Assembly (NCBI RefSeq): GCF_003285015.1
Contig: NZ_QMFB01000003.1
Span: 310,001-374,000, forward strand
Direction: 5' to 3'
DNA from: Paenibacillus contaminans
GTDB taxonomy: Bacteria > Bacillota > Bacilli > Paenibacillales > NBRC-103111
DNA: 64,000 bases
Shown: piece by piece, positions 51,879 to 62,368 of the stretch
Layout: every line of letters begins with the position of its first letter
How positions within the stretch are numbered: the first letter of the stretch is position 1
Translations under genes and position numbers: made by a program
The notes under the pieces: generated by a model
Seen by the model: only the letters and a program-made list of their open reading frames with translations
The model's database searches: none
What the model was told of the DNA's origin: nothing

Positions 51879-54575
51879 CTAGTTTTTAAGCTCTGCAATA
51901 CGGGCAATCACTTTATCGCGTTTATCCGAGTAATCGGCAAGCTTCGCTTTCTCGTCCTCGAGCTTCTTCGCAGGCGCCTTCGCCACGAAGTTTTCGTTGG
52001 CGAGCATCTTCTCGATCCGCTCCACTTCGCCGTGCAGCGATTGCAGCTCTTTCTCCAGACGCGCGACCTCCTGCCCGATGTCGATCAGTCCGGCGAGCGG
52101 GAAATAAAGCTCGGCGCCGGTAACGACCGCGCTCATCGCCTTATCCGGCGGCTGCAGCGCGCTGTCGATTTCGAGCAGCGACGTTCCGCAGAACCGCTTG
52201 ACGTACTCCTCGTTGCTTTGCAAAATCGCCTGCGTATCCGCGTTCGCCGGCTTGATCAGCAGCTCGACCTTCTTGCTCATCGGCACGTTGACTTCGGCAC
52301 GGATGTTGCGAACCGCGCGAATCGCGTCCATCAGCAGCTCCATCTCGCGTACCGATTGCGTCGCCTCGAACCGTTCTTCGTATACCGGCCATGAAGCCAG
52401 TACGATCGTTTCGCCCTCATGCGGCAAATGCTGCCAAATTTCCTCCGTAATGAACGGCATGAACGGGTGCAGCAAACGCATCGTGCGGTCGAGCACATAG
52501 GCGATAACCGCCTGCGCGTTCCGCTTGGCGTCCGCATCGGCGCCGTAAAACGACAGCTTGCTAAACTCGATGTACCAGTCGCAAAGATCGTCCCAGATGA
52601 AATTATACAGCAAGCGGCCGGTTTCCCCGAATTCGTAGCTGTCGATCAGCCGGGTGACGTCTTTCACCGTTTCGTTCAGCCGGTGAAGAATCCAGCGGTC
52701 GGCCGTTGACAATCCTCCTGCGCCCTCGGTTTGCGCCGCGCGGTCAAGTACTGCTTTCACATCGTCAGCCGTAACGCCTTCCAGGTTCATCAAGGCGAAA
52801 CGCGAAGCGTTCCATATTTTGTTCGCAAAATTTCGGGCTTGCTCGACGCGCTCGAACCGGTAACGCAGATCCTGCCCCGGAGTGCTGCTAGTTGAAAGCA
52901 TATACCGCATTGCGTCTGCGCCGTACTGTTCGATGACATCGAGCGGATCGACGCCGTTGCCCAGCGATTTGGACATTTTGCGGCCTTCGGAGTCGCGCAC
53001 GAGACCGTGCATCAGCACGTCCTTGAACGGCACTTGATCCGTAAACTCAAGCCCCGTAAAGATCATCCGGGCAACCCAGAAGTAAATGATATCATAACCC
53101 GTTACGAGCAGGTTCGTCGGATAAAACCGTTTCAAATCGTCCGTCTGTTCCGGCCATCCGAGCGTCGAGAACGGCCACAGCGCGGAGCTGAACCAAGTAT
53201 CGAGCACGTCGGAGTCCTGCCTAAGCTTATCGCCTCCGCATTTGGAGCAAGCCTCGACGGCTTCATGCGCCACATGCGTTTCGCCACAGTCCTCGCAATA
53301 CCAAGCCGGAATTCGATGTCCCCACCACAGCTGGCGGGAGATGCACCAGTCGCGGACGTTCTCGATCCATTGCAAATAAATTTTCTCGAAGCGGTCCGGA
53401 ACAAAGTTGACGCCTTTTCCGGATTTTTGCGCTTCGATCGCGCGATCCGCCAGCGGCTTCATCTTGACGAACCACTGCGTGGACAAATACGGCTCCACCA
53501 CCGCGCCGCTGCGCTCGCTGTGGCCGACCTGGTGAACGTGCTCTTCGATTTTCTCCAGCACGCCCAGCTCTTTCATATCAGCCACGATTTGCTTGCGGCA
53601 ATCGAACCGGTCCAATCCCTGGTATTTGCCCGCATTTGCGTTCATCGTGCCGCCTTCGTCCATGACGAGCACCTGCGGCAGATCGTGACGCTTGCCGACC
53701 TCGAAGTCGTTCGGATCGTGCGCCGGCGTAATTTTGACCGCGCCGCTTCCGAATTCCTTCTCGACGTACTCGTCTGCGATAATCGGAATTTCCCGTCCGA
53801 TAATCGGCAGCAAAATCATTTTGCCGATCATGCTTTTATAACGCTCATCCTCCGGATGAACCGCCACGGCCGTATCGCCGAGCATCGTTTCGGGACGCGT
53901 AGTGGCCACCGTTATATGGCCGCTGCCGTCCGCAAGCGGATATTTCAGATGGTACAGATTGCCCTGCACCTCTTTGTATTCGACCTCAATGTCGGACAGC
54001 GCCGTACGAGCCGCGGGATCCCAGTTGATGATATAGTTGCCCCGATAAATGAGCCCTTTCTCGTACAGCTTCACGAACACCTCGCGAACCGCTTTGGAGA
54101 GACCTTCATCGAGCGTAAAACGCTCCCGGGAATAGTCGAGCGAAAAGCCCATCTTCCCCCACTGCTCGCGGATCGTGTTTGCGTAATGCTCCTTCCACTC
54201 CCAAACCTTCTCGAGAAACTTCTCGCGTCCGAGATCGTGACGGCTTAATCCGTCCTCCCGCAGCTTTTGCTCGACCTTCGTTTGCGTCGCGATGCCGGCA
54301 TGGTCGGAGCCCGGCAGCCAAAGCGCGTCGTAGCCCTGCATCCGCTTCGTACGGACCATGATATCCTGCAGCGTAAAGTCGAGCGCATGCCCGATATGCA
54401 GCATCCCCGTTACGTTCGGAGGCGGGATGACGATCGTGTATGTTTCCGCGTCCTTGCGGGAACCCGCGGCGAAATAACCGCCCTTCAGCCAATAATCGTA
54501 CCATTTTTGCTCCGCTGCCTTCGGATCGTATGTCGTCGGCATCGACAGCGTTTTCGTTTCTTGCGCTTCGGTCAT
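51879..54575 (-). CDS. valS: Valyl-tRNA synthetase
   Basis: 898 residues. The class I signatures are [13 protein letters not shown] and [13 protein letters not shown]-terminal coiled coil follows ([16 protein letters not shown]...). Expression is controlled by the upstream T-box. ATG 54575 was chosen because GAGGGGG lies 10 bases upstream; an in-frame TTG at 54584 is too close to that site. Confidence 0.97.
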   Translation of the reverse strand: MTEAQETKTLSMPTTYDPKAAEQKWYDYWLKGGYFAAGSRKDAETYTIVIPPPNVTGMLHIGHALDFTLQDIMVRTKRMQGYDALWLPGSDHAGIATQTKVEQKLREDGLSRHDLGREKFLEKVWEWKEHYANTIREQWGKMGFSLDYSRERFTLDEGLSKAVREVFVKLYEKGLIYRGNYIINWDPAARTALSDIEVEYKEVQGNLYHLKYPLADGSGHITVATTRPETMLGDTAVAVHPEDERYKSMIGKMILLPIIGREIPIIADEYVEKEFGSGAVKITPAHDPNDFEVGKRHDLPQVLVMDEGGTMNANAGKYQGLDRFDCRKQIVADMKELGVLEKIEEHVHQVGHSERSGAVVEPYLSTQWFVKMKPLADRAIEAQKSGKGVNFVPDRFEKIYLQWIENVRDWCISRQLWWGHRIPAWYCEDCGETHVAHEAVEACSKCGGDKLRQDSDVLDTWFSSALWPFSTLGWPEQTDDLKRFYPTNLLVTGYDIIYFWVARMIFTGLEFTDQVPFKDVLMHGLVRDSEGRKMSKSLGNGVDPLDVIEQYGADAMRYMLSTSSTPGQDLRYRFERVEQARNFANKIWNASRFALMNLEGVTADDVKAVLDRAAQTEGAGGLSTADRWILHRLNETVKDVTRLIDSYEFGETGRLLYNFIWDDLCDWYIEFSKLSFYGADADAKRNAQAVIAYVLDRTMRLLHPFMPFITEEIWQHLPHEGETIVLASWPVYEERFEATQSVREMELLMDAIRAVRNIRAEVNVPMSKKVELLIKPANADTQAILQSNEEYVKRFCGTSLLEIDSALQPPDKAMSAVVTGAELYFPLAGLIDIGQEVARLEKELQSLHGEVERIEKMLANENFVAKAPAKKLEDEKAKLADYSDKRDKVIARIAELKN

Positions 54576-54597
54576 AGTCGGCAAACCCCCTCAAATT

Positions 54598-54651
54598 ATT
54601 CCCCAAAAAGTGACGCATTGTTTTGCAGTTGATTCCGAGTACTTTTCGGGG
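54598..54651. repeat. 54-bp CCCCAAAAAGTGA element, copy B2
   Basis: Starts ATTCCCCAAAAAGTGA and ends ATTCCGAGTACTTTTCGGGG, nearly the same ends as copy B1 before minD. It lies between the T-box terminator and the valS ribosome site. The flank continues with GCCCCAAAATACTCC and AATCCCCAAAGTATTCC. Confidence 0.7.
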
Positions 54652-54699
54652 AGCCCCAAAATACTCCTTAAACAATCCCCAAAGTATTCCAGAAAAAAT

Positions 54700-54986
54700 C
54701 AAAAAACCTTTCGCCGCAAAGGACGAAAGGTTGATCTTCCGTGGTACCACCTTCATTTCGCATTCCGCAAACGGAAGCGACACTCAAGCACATAACGGCT
54801 GCTACCGGCGGCAAAGGAAACGTTCAGCTGTGCTGACGTACGCTCCTTCCGCAACTCCAGGGCGACCTTCGGCATGACCTTCCTGCGAAACCTCTCAGCG
54901 CTATCGGCTCCGCTCTCTGACAGGGGCGAATGCTTACTCTTCCCGTTCGACGTTTTTCTGGCATATTATTCAGTTTTCTTCTCATT
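54700..54986 (-). promoter_or_regulatory. T-box leader of valS (Val)
   Basis: On the minus strand AGAGTAAGCA (AGTA-like), then a Stem I region with GAAGGTCGCC, and the T-box AAGGTGGTACCACGG (54739-54753) followed by the terminator AACCTTTCG...CGAAAGGTTTTTT (54700-54732). GTC (54864-54866 on the complement) is the likely valine specifier codon. Uncharged tRNA-Val would stabilise the antiterminator and allow valS transcription. Confidence 0.9.
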
Positions 54987-55015
54987 ATGATACCCGTATT
55001 CGGACATAGAGTCAA
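54987..55015 (-). promoter_or_regulatory. valS promoter
   Basis: TTGACT, 17 bp, TATCAT on the minus strand, just upstream of the T-box leader. Confidence 0.75.
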
Positions 55016-55164
55016 CGCTCTGGCGCAAAATGTGCGTTCCAAGGAGAATCCCGGACCGCGTTTAAGACGCTGCAATTACCGTAAATAGAGCCGCTTCCGC
55101 GAAATTCGTTTTCATATTCCAAGCATAACCATCTATCCCGTTCTTCTATACCTTCGGAAGCGCG

Positions 55165-56781
55165 TTATGTCGTTTCTCTGTCATGCTTGATTTCACCCGG
55201 CGTGTAACCCCAATACTTGCGGAATACCTTAATGAAGTAGCTAACGTCGCGATAACCCGTCAGCTTGGCCGCATCCACGACCTTCATGCCGTCCGACAAA
55301 CCTTTCATCGCCAGCTTCATTTTGCACTCCAGCACGTAGTCCGAGAATGCCTGCCCGATTTGCTGCTTGAACAAGCGGGATAAATAGGAGGAATTGACGA
55401 ACAGCTTCTCCGCGACGGTTTGCAGCGATATTTCCTTATCCATATTTTCCTCGACGAACGCCAGCATGCCCTTTACGGCTTCGTGACAGTGCGTCGCGTT
55501 CCGTTGATTGACATAGTCGGCAATCCGGCCGACGGCGCCGTGCAGCCAGCGGACGATGTGCTCCCTGGTAGTCAGCTTCTCCGGCTGGCGCAGGCTGTCC
55601 GCATATTCGCCGAGCGCTTCGCTTACATTCCAGCCTTGGCCTTGGATCGTTCGCACTAGCAAGCTGGAGAAATAAAGCACGTGTTCGAATACTTCGTTCA
55701 CCGAGCCCGCTTTGCCGATTCCCCGAACGATCAGCTCGTCGATCGCTTTTTTGGCGAGCTCGGCGTTGCCCGCTTCCAGCGCATGCATAAGCCGTTTCTC
55801 GATGACGGCATCCTGCGGAATGCTGGAAAGCGGATGAGGAGCTTCACGGAACGGGATGACGATATCATGTCCGTACAGCACCCGTTCGCGAAGCGCGCGG
55901 CAAGCCTGCTCATAGGAGCGGGAAACGTTCTCGGCTTCCGAGGCCGGCATGCCGATGCCCGCGCTTGCGGTAACCTTCAATATTTCTTTCACGCATCCGA
56001 GCAGCCTGGAAGCATGCTGCTGCACCTCCGCCAGAAAGACATCGGCCGCAGCGTTTTGGCGGTTCTCGTACAGAAGCACCGTCCGACCTTCCAAATCGGG
56101 GAAAACGACGCAGTCCGCCTCCTGAGCTTGAAACTCTTCGGCCAGCTTCTTCAGCGCAAACTGCAGAAGCGCCATGTCCTTGGCCGTAAACGACGAACCC
56201 GTATCCGGCAGCGGATCGGGATCGAGGACGACGGCCGCAATCCCGTTCGCCGCGTTCAGCGCGATTCCAAGCTCCCGGCTTTTGCGCTTGATTTCCAAGC
56301 TATCGTATTTGCTTAACACGAGGCTCTGATAAAAAAGCTCGCGCAGCCGCGGCAAATTTTCCTCCCAGCGGCTCTGCAGCTCCGCTTGGTTATAATGCAG
56401 CGCCCTTTCCTCGCGCAGCCTGTCGCGCGCTTCCAGGACAACCTCGAGCAGCTCCTCTTCTCCTGCGGGCTTCAACAAATATTTGACGACGCCCAGCTCG
56501 ATCGCTTCCTGCGCGTAACGGAATTCGTCATGACCGCTCAGGATGATCATCTTCGTATACGGCTGTTTGCCGGCGATATACCGCGCCACCGTCAAGCCGT
56601 CCGCCTCCGGCATCTGGATGTCGAGCAGGGCGATGTCCGGCCGCGTCTGATCGAACAACCGGATCGCCTCGCGCCCGTTCTCGGCGACGGCAATCACCTC
56701 GATGCCGTGCTCCTCCCAGGGGATGTGCGTAGCGATGTTCGTGCGCAATCTGATTTCATCTTCCGCTATCAACAGGTTCAT
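55165..56781 (-). CDS. YesN-type response regulator (receiver + AraC HTH)
   Basis: 538 residues: a receiver (1-125, IALLDIQMPEADG), a long middle region (about 150-420) and an AraC-type double HTH (about 430-530, LQTVAEKLFVNSSYLSRLFKQ). It overlaps the kinase gene by 26 bp. It should control the ABC sugar importer directly upstream. Confidence 0.92.
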   Translation of the reverse strand: MNLLIAEDEIRLRTNIATHIPWEEHGIEVIAVAENGREAIRLFDQTRPDIALLDIQMPEADGLTVARYIAGKQPYTKMIILSGHDEFRYAQEAIELGVVKYLLKPAGEEELLEVVLEARDRLREERALHYNQAELQSRWEENLPRLRELFYQSLVLSKYDSLEIKRKSRELGIALNAANGIAAVVLDPDPLPDTGSSFTAKDMALLQFALKKLAEEFQAQEADCVVFPDLEGRTVLLYENRQNAAADVFLAEVQQHASRLLGCVKEILKVTASAGIGMPASEAENVSRSYEQACRALRERVLYGHDIVIPFREAPHPLSSIPQDAVIEKRLMHALEAGNAELAKKAIDELIVRGIGKAGSVNEVFEHVLYFSSLLVRTIQGQGWNVSEALGEYADSLRQPEKLTTREHIVRWLHGAVGRIADYVNQRNATHCHEAVKGMLAFVEENMDKEISLQTVAEKLFVNSSYLSRLFKQQIGQAFSDYVLECKMKLAMKGLSDGMKVVDAAKLTGYRDVSYFIKVFRKYWGYTPGEIKHDRETT

Positions 56782-58567
56782 CGTCGCGTCCTCCTATCGG
56801 AATCCTGATTGTAACCGACGTTCCTTCGTTCTCCCGGCTGTCGATCTTCATATCCGTTCGGCTGCCGTAATGCAGCTTCAGTCTCGCTTTCACGTTCCAC
56901 AGCCCGTAGGATGATTTGGCCGCGGTTTTCGCTTCCGAAACGGCCAGCAGCGTGTCCGCATCCAGCGACTGCAATTGCTCGCGCAGCTTCTCCAGACGCT
57001 CCGGCGGCATCCCCTTGCCGTTATCCCGCACCTCAATGACCACCATATCGTCTTGCAGGGCGCAAATTATCGTCAGCAGGCCGTCGCCCTGCTTTTTCTC
57101 AAGCCCGTGCAGTATCGCATTTTCCACAAGCGGCTGCAGCAGCAGCTTCAAGATCGGCAGCTCGCGGCATTCCGAAGCGACTTCGAATTTGACTTCGAAT
57201 ATATCCATGTAGCGAAGCTGCTGCACTCGCAAATAATATTGTAAGTGCTCGACCGTTTCGGCGATCGTCAGCATCTCTCTTCCTTTGCTGAGGCTTAACC
57301 TGAAAAACTTGGATAAATTATATACCATATCGCTTATTTCGTGAGCGGCGTAATTTTTGGCGGTCCAGTAAATCGCATCAAGCGTGTTATAGAGAAAATG
57401 CGGATTGATTTGCGACTGCAAAAACCGCAGCTCCGATTGCGCGCGCATGAGCTGCTGCTCGTAAATGTTTTTGATCAAATGCTTTTGTTCCTTTGCCATC
57501 TCGTTGAACGAACGGGTCAAGAAGCCGAACTCGTCCTTGCGTCCTTCCGCCAGCTTGGCGTTCAAATTGCCCAGCCGGATCTGTTTCATCCCGTGTGCGA
57601 GCGCCGACAGCGGCGACGCAATCCCCCGGTATACGACCCATGAAATGACAAGCGTAAGCAAAATGCTGACCACGATAATCCAATAGATAAATAGCCGTAA
57701 CTTGTCCGTTTGCGTATAAATGGCTGCTCTAGGCCGCTCCAGCTCGAGCATCCAGCCCGAATTCGCTCCTTTGACCGTAGCCGCAATATACGGCACGCCG
57801 TCGACCGACACGTTGCTGAAGCGCTGCTCCGCGTTCGTTTTTTTATCCTCAAGCGAGCTGCGATCGGCCGAAGAGACGACAAGCCGTCCCGCTTTATCGA
57901 AAAGATGCACGCGGTCCCCTTCGGTCTGCAGCAGGTTTTTGACAAGCGAAAGCAGCTCGTTTTTTTTGATGGCCATGATTAGCACGTTGCTTTTGTCGCT
58001 GCCGAACATATTCATGATCCTTACCATATAAGCGTCGTCTTCGCTAAACAGCGAATCGTCGGGCGTCATGCCCGCTTCTTCCCGCGATAAATAAAACAGC
58101 AGGCCGCTCTTATTCTCAACCGCCTGCCGGTACCAAGTTTGCTCGCGATAATCCAAATTCGTCCGGCCGCCTATTTTGGACGACACCATCATGCCGGACG
58201 CCCCGTGATAAATATCGACATGCGAAATGAACGCGTTAATGCCGTTTACGTTCGATATTTGCGCAAGCACCTTCTGGAAGTCGAGCATAGCCGCGTTCGT
58301 CAGCTCGTTTCCTTCGTACAGCAAATTTTGATTCAAGCTCGGGTCAGTTGAGAACAAGATTGACAGCTCGCTGATTCCGTTAACGGTCTGGTCGATGTAG
58401 GCCATCGCGGTTTGCATCGCGCTGTTCATCTGCTCATTGACCTGCTTCTCGAGAATCGTCTGCGATTTGTACATGCCGTACAAGCTGATCGCGACAAGCG
58501 GCACGAGAATAAGCAGAAAATAACTGGTCAATCGAACCTGCGTCGATTGCAGAAACAACCTTTTCAC
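56756..58567 (-). CDS. YesM-type sensor histidine kinase
   Basis: 603 residues. Two membrane helices (about 14-35 and 285-310) flank an extracellular dCACHE-like sensor; HAMP (about 310-365), a His_kinase domain with LRFLQSQINPHFLYNTLDAI and an HATPase domain with PLVENAILHGLEKK follow. The start is GTG (58567). It signals to the YesN protein. The preceding 200 bp hold repeat copy C4. Confidence 0.92.
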   Translation of the reverse strand: MKRLFLQSTQVRLTSYFLLILVPLVAISLYGMYKSQTILEKQVNEQMNSAMQTAMAYIDQTVNGISELSILFSTDPSLNQNLLYEGNELTNAAMLDFQKVLAQISNVNGINAFISHVDIYHGASGMMVSSKIGGRTNLDYREQTWYRQAVENKSGLLFYLSREEAGMTPDDSLFSEDDAYMVRIMNMFGSDKSNVLIMAIKKNELLSLVKNLLQTEGDRVHLFDKAGRLVVSSADRSSLEDKKTNAEQRFSNVSVDGVPYIAATVKGANSGWMLELERPRAAIYTQTDKLRLFIYWIIVVSILLTLVISWVVYRGIASPLSALAHGMKQIRLGNLNAKLAEGRKDEFGFLTRSFNEMAKEQKHLIKNIYEQQLMRAQSELRFLQSQINPHFLYNTLDAIYWTAKNYAAHEISDMVYNLSKFFRLSLSKGREMLTIAETVEHLQYYLRVQQLRYMDIFEVKFEVASECRELPILKLLLQPLVENAILHGLEKKQGDGLLTIICALQDDMVVIEVRDNGKGMPPERLEKLREQLQSLDADTLLAVSEAKTAAKSSYGLWNVKARLKLHYGSRTDMKIDSRENEGTSVTIRIPIGGRDDEPVDSGR

Positions 58568-58658
58568 GTAACTCAGCCATCCCCAAATGATAACCGCCCC
58601 CCATGCTGCGCTTAGCTCCTATACAGCGTATTCTGCCCGGAAAGCCGAATTCCTGCCG

Positions 58659-58700
58659 AGGATAACCGCTTAACGCGCCTATGACGCGTGCGTTTACCGC
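58659..58700. repeat. AAGGATAAACGG-like element, copy C4 (diverged)
   Basis: GAGGATAACCGCTTAACGCG, a GCGCC/ACGCG inner stem and GCGTTTACCGCC. Less similar than the other copies. Confidence 0.4.
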
Positions 58701-58768
58701 CTTGCCGGAGCCTTTGCTACGGAATACATTCCGAATAATAGCGGATTCCAAGCGCAGCCGGGGGAAGC

Positions 58769-59659
58769 TTATCCTTTCACGGCGCCGATCAGCATGCCTT
58801 TGATAAAATATTTTTGCAGAAACGGATATACCGCCAGCACCGGCAAAACCGCTACGACGACAGTCGCCATTTTGACCGTCTCCGGGGGCAGCGTGTTGAG
58901 CTCCGCCGCATTGACGATCTGCAGCTCCTGGCTCACGTTCGGCGTCTGAATCATATTGCGGAGCACGACCTGGATCGGGTAAAGCGATTTATCGGTCAAA
59001 TACATGATACCGCCGAAATACGCATTCCAGTGAGTGACGCCGTAGAACAAACCCAGCGTGGCCATAATCGGCATCGATAACGGCAAAATGATTCTCGCGA
59101 GCGTCTGCATATCGCTGCACCCGTCGACATGAGCCGCATCCTCGATTTCGGACGGCAAATTTTCAAAATACGTCTTCATAATCAGCATGTTGAAGGTGGA
59201 AACAAGTCCCGGCACGATGAGCGCCCCGAGCGTATTCGTCAAGCCGAGTCCGCTTACGACCAGATAAGTCGGAATGATCCCGCCGCTGAAAAGCATCGTA
59301 AATACGATGGCGAGCAGAATGGCGTTGCGGCCGGGCATCGCTTTTTTCGACAACGGATAAGCAAGCAAAGTCGTAACGAGCAAATTAAGCGCGGTTCCGA
59401 CGATCGTCACGGTCGCCGATACTTTAAGCGCCTCGGGAATGCGCGGACTTGAAAATATTTGCGTATACGCCTCGAGGGTCACTTTGCTTGGGATGACGAC
59501 AAATCCTCCGTTTTTAAGCACCTCGGAGAACGGAGTGATCGACATGACCACGACGTAGTAAAGCGGGAACAGGGTCGATAAGGCAAACGCGGCGAGACTT
59601 ACGTACAGCGCTGCGTCGACGACTCTATCCGACTTCGTTTTATGCAGGACAAATGCCAT
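58769..59659 (-). CDS. ABC sugar transporter permease, LplC/YtcP type
   Basis: 296 residues, six membrane helices. The EAA loop IEDAAHVDGCSDMQTLARIILPLSMPIM (seen at about 185-212) docks an ATPase, probably MsmX encoded elsewhere. 16 bp downstream of the other permease. Confidence 0.92.
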   Translation of the reverse strand: MAFVLHKTKSDRVVDAALYVSLAAFALSTLFPLYYVVVMSITPFSEVLKNGGFVVIPSKVTLEAYTQIFSSPRIPEALKVSATVTIVGTALNLLVTTLLAYPLSKKAMPGRNAILLAIVFTMLFSGGIIPTYLVVSGLGLTNTLGALIVPGLVSTFNMLIMKTYFENLPSEIEDAAHVDGCSDMQTLARIILPLSMPIMATLGLFYGVTHWNAYFGGIMYLTDKSLYPIQVVLRNMIQTPNVSQELQIVNAAELNTLPPETVKMATVVVAVLPVLAVYPFLQKYFIKGMLIGAVKG

Positions 59660-59675
59660 GGTTATACTCCTTTCT

Positions 59676-60596
59676 TTACCAGATTCCCGAGCCGCCGAAT
59701 TTCTTGGCGATTTTATTGGCAGTGATGACTAGCGTGAAGCCGATAATCGACTTGAAGAAGCCCGTTGCTGCGGCTACGCTGAAATCAAGCTGCTCGATCC
59801 CTCGGCGGAATACCCAGGTGTCGATAATATCTCCCACTTCGTATACGCGGGCGTTCTCGAAGATGTAAATTTGCTCGAAGCCGGCATCGAGTATGCTTCC
59901 GAGCCTTAATATGAGCAGAAGCACGACGACATCGCGAATGCCCGGCAGCGTGACGTGCCACATTTGCCGCCATCGCCCGGCGCCGTCGACGACGGCTGCT
60001 TCGTATAATTCAGGGTTGATCGAGGCCAGCGCAGCCAAATAAATGATGGCGCCGAAGCCCGTATTTTTCCACAAGTCGGTCAAAATGATCAGCGGTCTGA
60101 AAAAATCTTTGTTCGTCAGCAAATCGATCGAGCCGAGACCGTTATCCCGGAACCATGTGCTGACCAAGCCGGAGTTTGGCGCCAAGAAGGCGAAGGTCAA
60201 TCCGAATACGATAATCCAGGATAAGAAATAAGGCCCGTAAGTAACGGTTTGGACGATTTTTTTGAACCATCTTACGCGAATTTCATTAAGCGCCAGCGCG
60301 AGCATAATATCCGGCAGCATGTTGAACAGGATACGATATAAGCTGATGATGATCGTGTTGCGCATGATAATCGGAAAATCGGGCGTATCGAACAATACTT
60401 TGAAATTATCGAAGCCCACCCAAGGGCTTCCCCAAATGCCTTTCATCAAATTATAGCTTTTAAAGGCGATAGCTAGGCCGCCCATCGGAACGTAATGAAA
60501 CAACACGTAATACGCGATCCCGGGCAGCATCATCAAGTAAAACCAGCGAAACCGGAAGACCGATCGCCATTTGGGGTTTAAACGGATCGCATTCAT
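59676..60596 (-). CDS. ABC sugar transporter permease, LplB type
   Basis: 306 residues, six membrane helices. EAA loop ELYEAAVVDGAGRWRQMWHV. ATG 60596 has AAGGAGCAG upstream; the longer frame is not supported. Forms the importer with LplC-type permease and the lipoprotein. Confidence 0.92.
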   Translation of the reverse strand: MNAIRLNPKWRSVFRFRWFYLMMLPGIAYYVLFHYVPMGGLAIAFKSYNLMKGIWGSPWVGFDNFKVLFDTPDFPIIMRNTIIISLYRILFNMLPDIMLALALNEIRVRWFKKIVQTVTYGPYFLSWIIVFGLTFAFLAPNSGLVSTWFRDNGLGSIDLLTNKDFFRPLIILTDLWKNTGFGAIIYLAALASINPELYEAAVVDGAGRWRQMWHVTLPGIRDVVVLLLILRLGSILDAGFEQIYIFENARVYEVGDIIDTWVFRRGIEQLDFSVAAATGFFKSIIGFTLVITANKIAKKFGGSGIW

Positions 60597-60728
60597 GTTC
60601 TGCTCCTTTCTCCTCCTGCAAAAGTCAAACGTTCGTTCGCCGCAGGACTTCAGAGTCCTTGCGTTAGACAACAAGGGCGGTGAACCGAAATGCTTCACCG
60701 CCGCATGTTCATCTATTTCGACGAGCCT

Positions 60729-62345
60729 TTATTTAAACGTGTACGTTTTGCCTTGTACCTTCGAAACTTGCGTTGCGTAAGCGTCGAAAATGTCCTTGCC
60801 TTTGTATTTGCCCATCAGCTCTTCGCGGTAAGCAGGCCATTGGGACGAATCTTTATCCTCCAGCAGCATCTTCGATATGACTTTGCGCATTTGCGTACGG
60901 AATGCCCCAAGATCAAGTCCCGTCGGCGGCGCTACGTTCGTTCCGAGCGATTGCACGTATTTATAAGAGGTAACCTTTTTCAAAATCGCCCGGTCGCGGT
61001 CGGTTTCGTTCGGATCGATTTTTTCGAGTCCGAGCACCTGCGGCTCATCCGGCGTATAGAATGCGTAGATCCCGGCAAAGTTGCCTTGATCGAGAATATC
61101 CTTTTTGTACGCTTCGGCGTTAATTTTGATTTTATTGCCTTCCTTCGTGTAGTGGACGCCGTTTTGTCCGTAGTGCGTCAGCAGGAAGCCTTCTTCGCTG
61201 GCAAGCCAGTCGAGAATTTCGACGCTCCGTTTGATTTTGGCTTCGGACGTTTTCGCGCCGAACAAGAAAGGATAAGCCGGCAGCGCTTCATAGCCAACTC
61301 CGACGCTCGCGAAAGGATGGAACGGCTGCCAGTCCACTTTATCCGCTTTTGCTTTATCGTCCTTCAAAATATCCTTCGTTTTTTTCTGCACGCTGTTCGG
61401 ACCGTTATCAAAGGCGAAATCTCTAGTGCCCCCGTATACGATGCCCGCTTTGCCGGAAGCCGCTTTGTTTACATGCTCAGGCGATTTTTGCAGGAACCAG
61501 TCCGGATCGACGATTTTCATGTTGATTACTTTGCGGATGTCGTCGATGACAGTACCGACCCGGATGTCGCTTTGCGCATCGATAAATTGTCCGTTTTCGA
61601 GTATGAACCCTGCGACCAAGCCGTTTTTGCCGTATTCCGGCCATTCGAGGCTGACCGTGGTGCCGCCTCCGGACGTCGTGAAGCCGAACGTATCGTTCTT
61701 GCCGTTGCCGTCGGGATCCTTCTCCGTAAACGCCTTCATGACATTGATCATATCGTCGTACGTTTCCGGCACCTTAAGTCCTAGCGTATCGAGCCAATCT
61801 TTACGGACGTAATAGGAGGCATACTGCTGCTTCGCGAACGGAATCGGCGCGCGTTTGAACACATCCTGAACCTGGTACCGCTTTAGCTCATCTTCTTTGA
61901 CCCATTTAAAATAGTTCGGCATCGTTTGCGGCGTCACATACTTGGTCAAATCCGCCGGCACGCCGTCCAAAATGTACTTGTTGGAGGCCGCTCCGTCGGC
62001 CATAAACATATCCGGCAAGTCGCCGCCTGCGATAAGCAGATTCAGCTTGTTCGTATACTCGTCGCCGACTTGCATATGTGTGATCTGAAGATCGACATTA
62101 AATTTCTCATCGATCGCTTTTTTGATAAAATCTTTATCTTTGGAAGGCAAAGCGTAATTGTTCGGCGCGTTTACAAACCATTTCAGCGTAAGCTTCTCGC
62201 CCTTCGCCGGCTCCGACGATGTTGCGCCCCCCGATGGGGACGGACTGGAAGATGCCGCTCCATTTTCTTTTGTCGAGCTGCTGCAGCCCGTCACGGCCAA
62301 GCTGACCAGAAGCGTGCCTGTTATCCCTGTTTTCCATGCTCGCAT
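60729..62345 (-). CDS. Extracellular solute-binding lipoprotein, LplA/YtcQ type
   Basis: 538 residues. The signal peptide ends in lipobox VTGC (about residue 21), followed by a Ser/Gly-rich linker and a type 1 solute-binding fold. The long size is usual for oligosaccharide/uronide binders of Paenibacillus. First gene of the importer operon. GAGGAGG precedes the ATG. Confidence 0.93.
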   Translation of the reverse strand: MRAWKTGITGTLLVSLAVTGCSSSTKENGAASSSPSPSGGATSSEPAKGEKLTLKWFVNAPNNYALPSKDKDFIKKAIDEKFNVDLQITHMQVGDEYTNKLNLLIAGGDLPDMFMADGAASNKYILDGVPADLTKYVTPQTMPNYFKWVKEDELKRYQVQDVFKRAPIPFAKQQYASYYVRKDWLDTLGLKVPETYDDMINVMKAFTEKDPDGNGKNDTFGFTTSGGGTTVSLEWPEYGKNGLVAGFILENGQFIDAQSDIRVGTVIDDIRKVINMKIVDPDWFLQKSPEHVNKAASGKAGIVYGGTRDFAFDNGPNSVQKKTKDILKDDKAKADKVDWQPFHPFASVGVGYEALPAYPFLFGAKTSEAKIKRSVEILDWLASEEGFLLTHYGQNGVHYTKEGNKIKINAEAYKKDILDQGNFAGIYAFYTPDEPQVLGLEKIDPNETDRDRAILKKVTSYKYVQSLGTNVAPPTGLDLGAFRTQMRKVISKMLLEDKDSSQWPAYREELMGKYKGKDIFDAYATQVSKVQGKTYTFK

Positions 62346-62368
62346 CTCTTGAACCCTCCTCTATATGT

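Noticed and set aside
53007..54248. 413-codon plus-strand frame opposite valS
   Set aside because: Composition is that of an antisense strand of a high-GC gene; no domain pattern.
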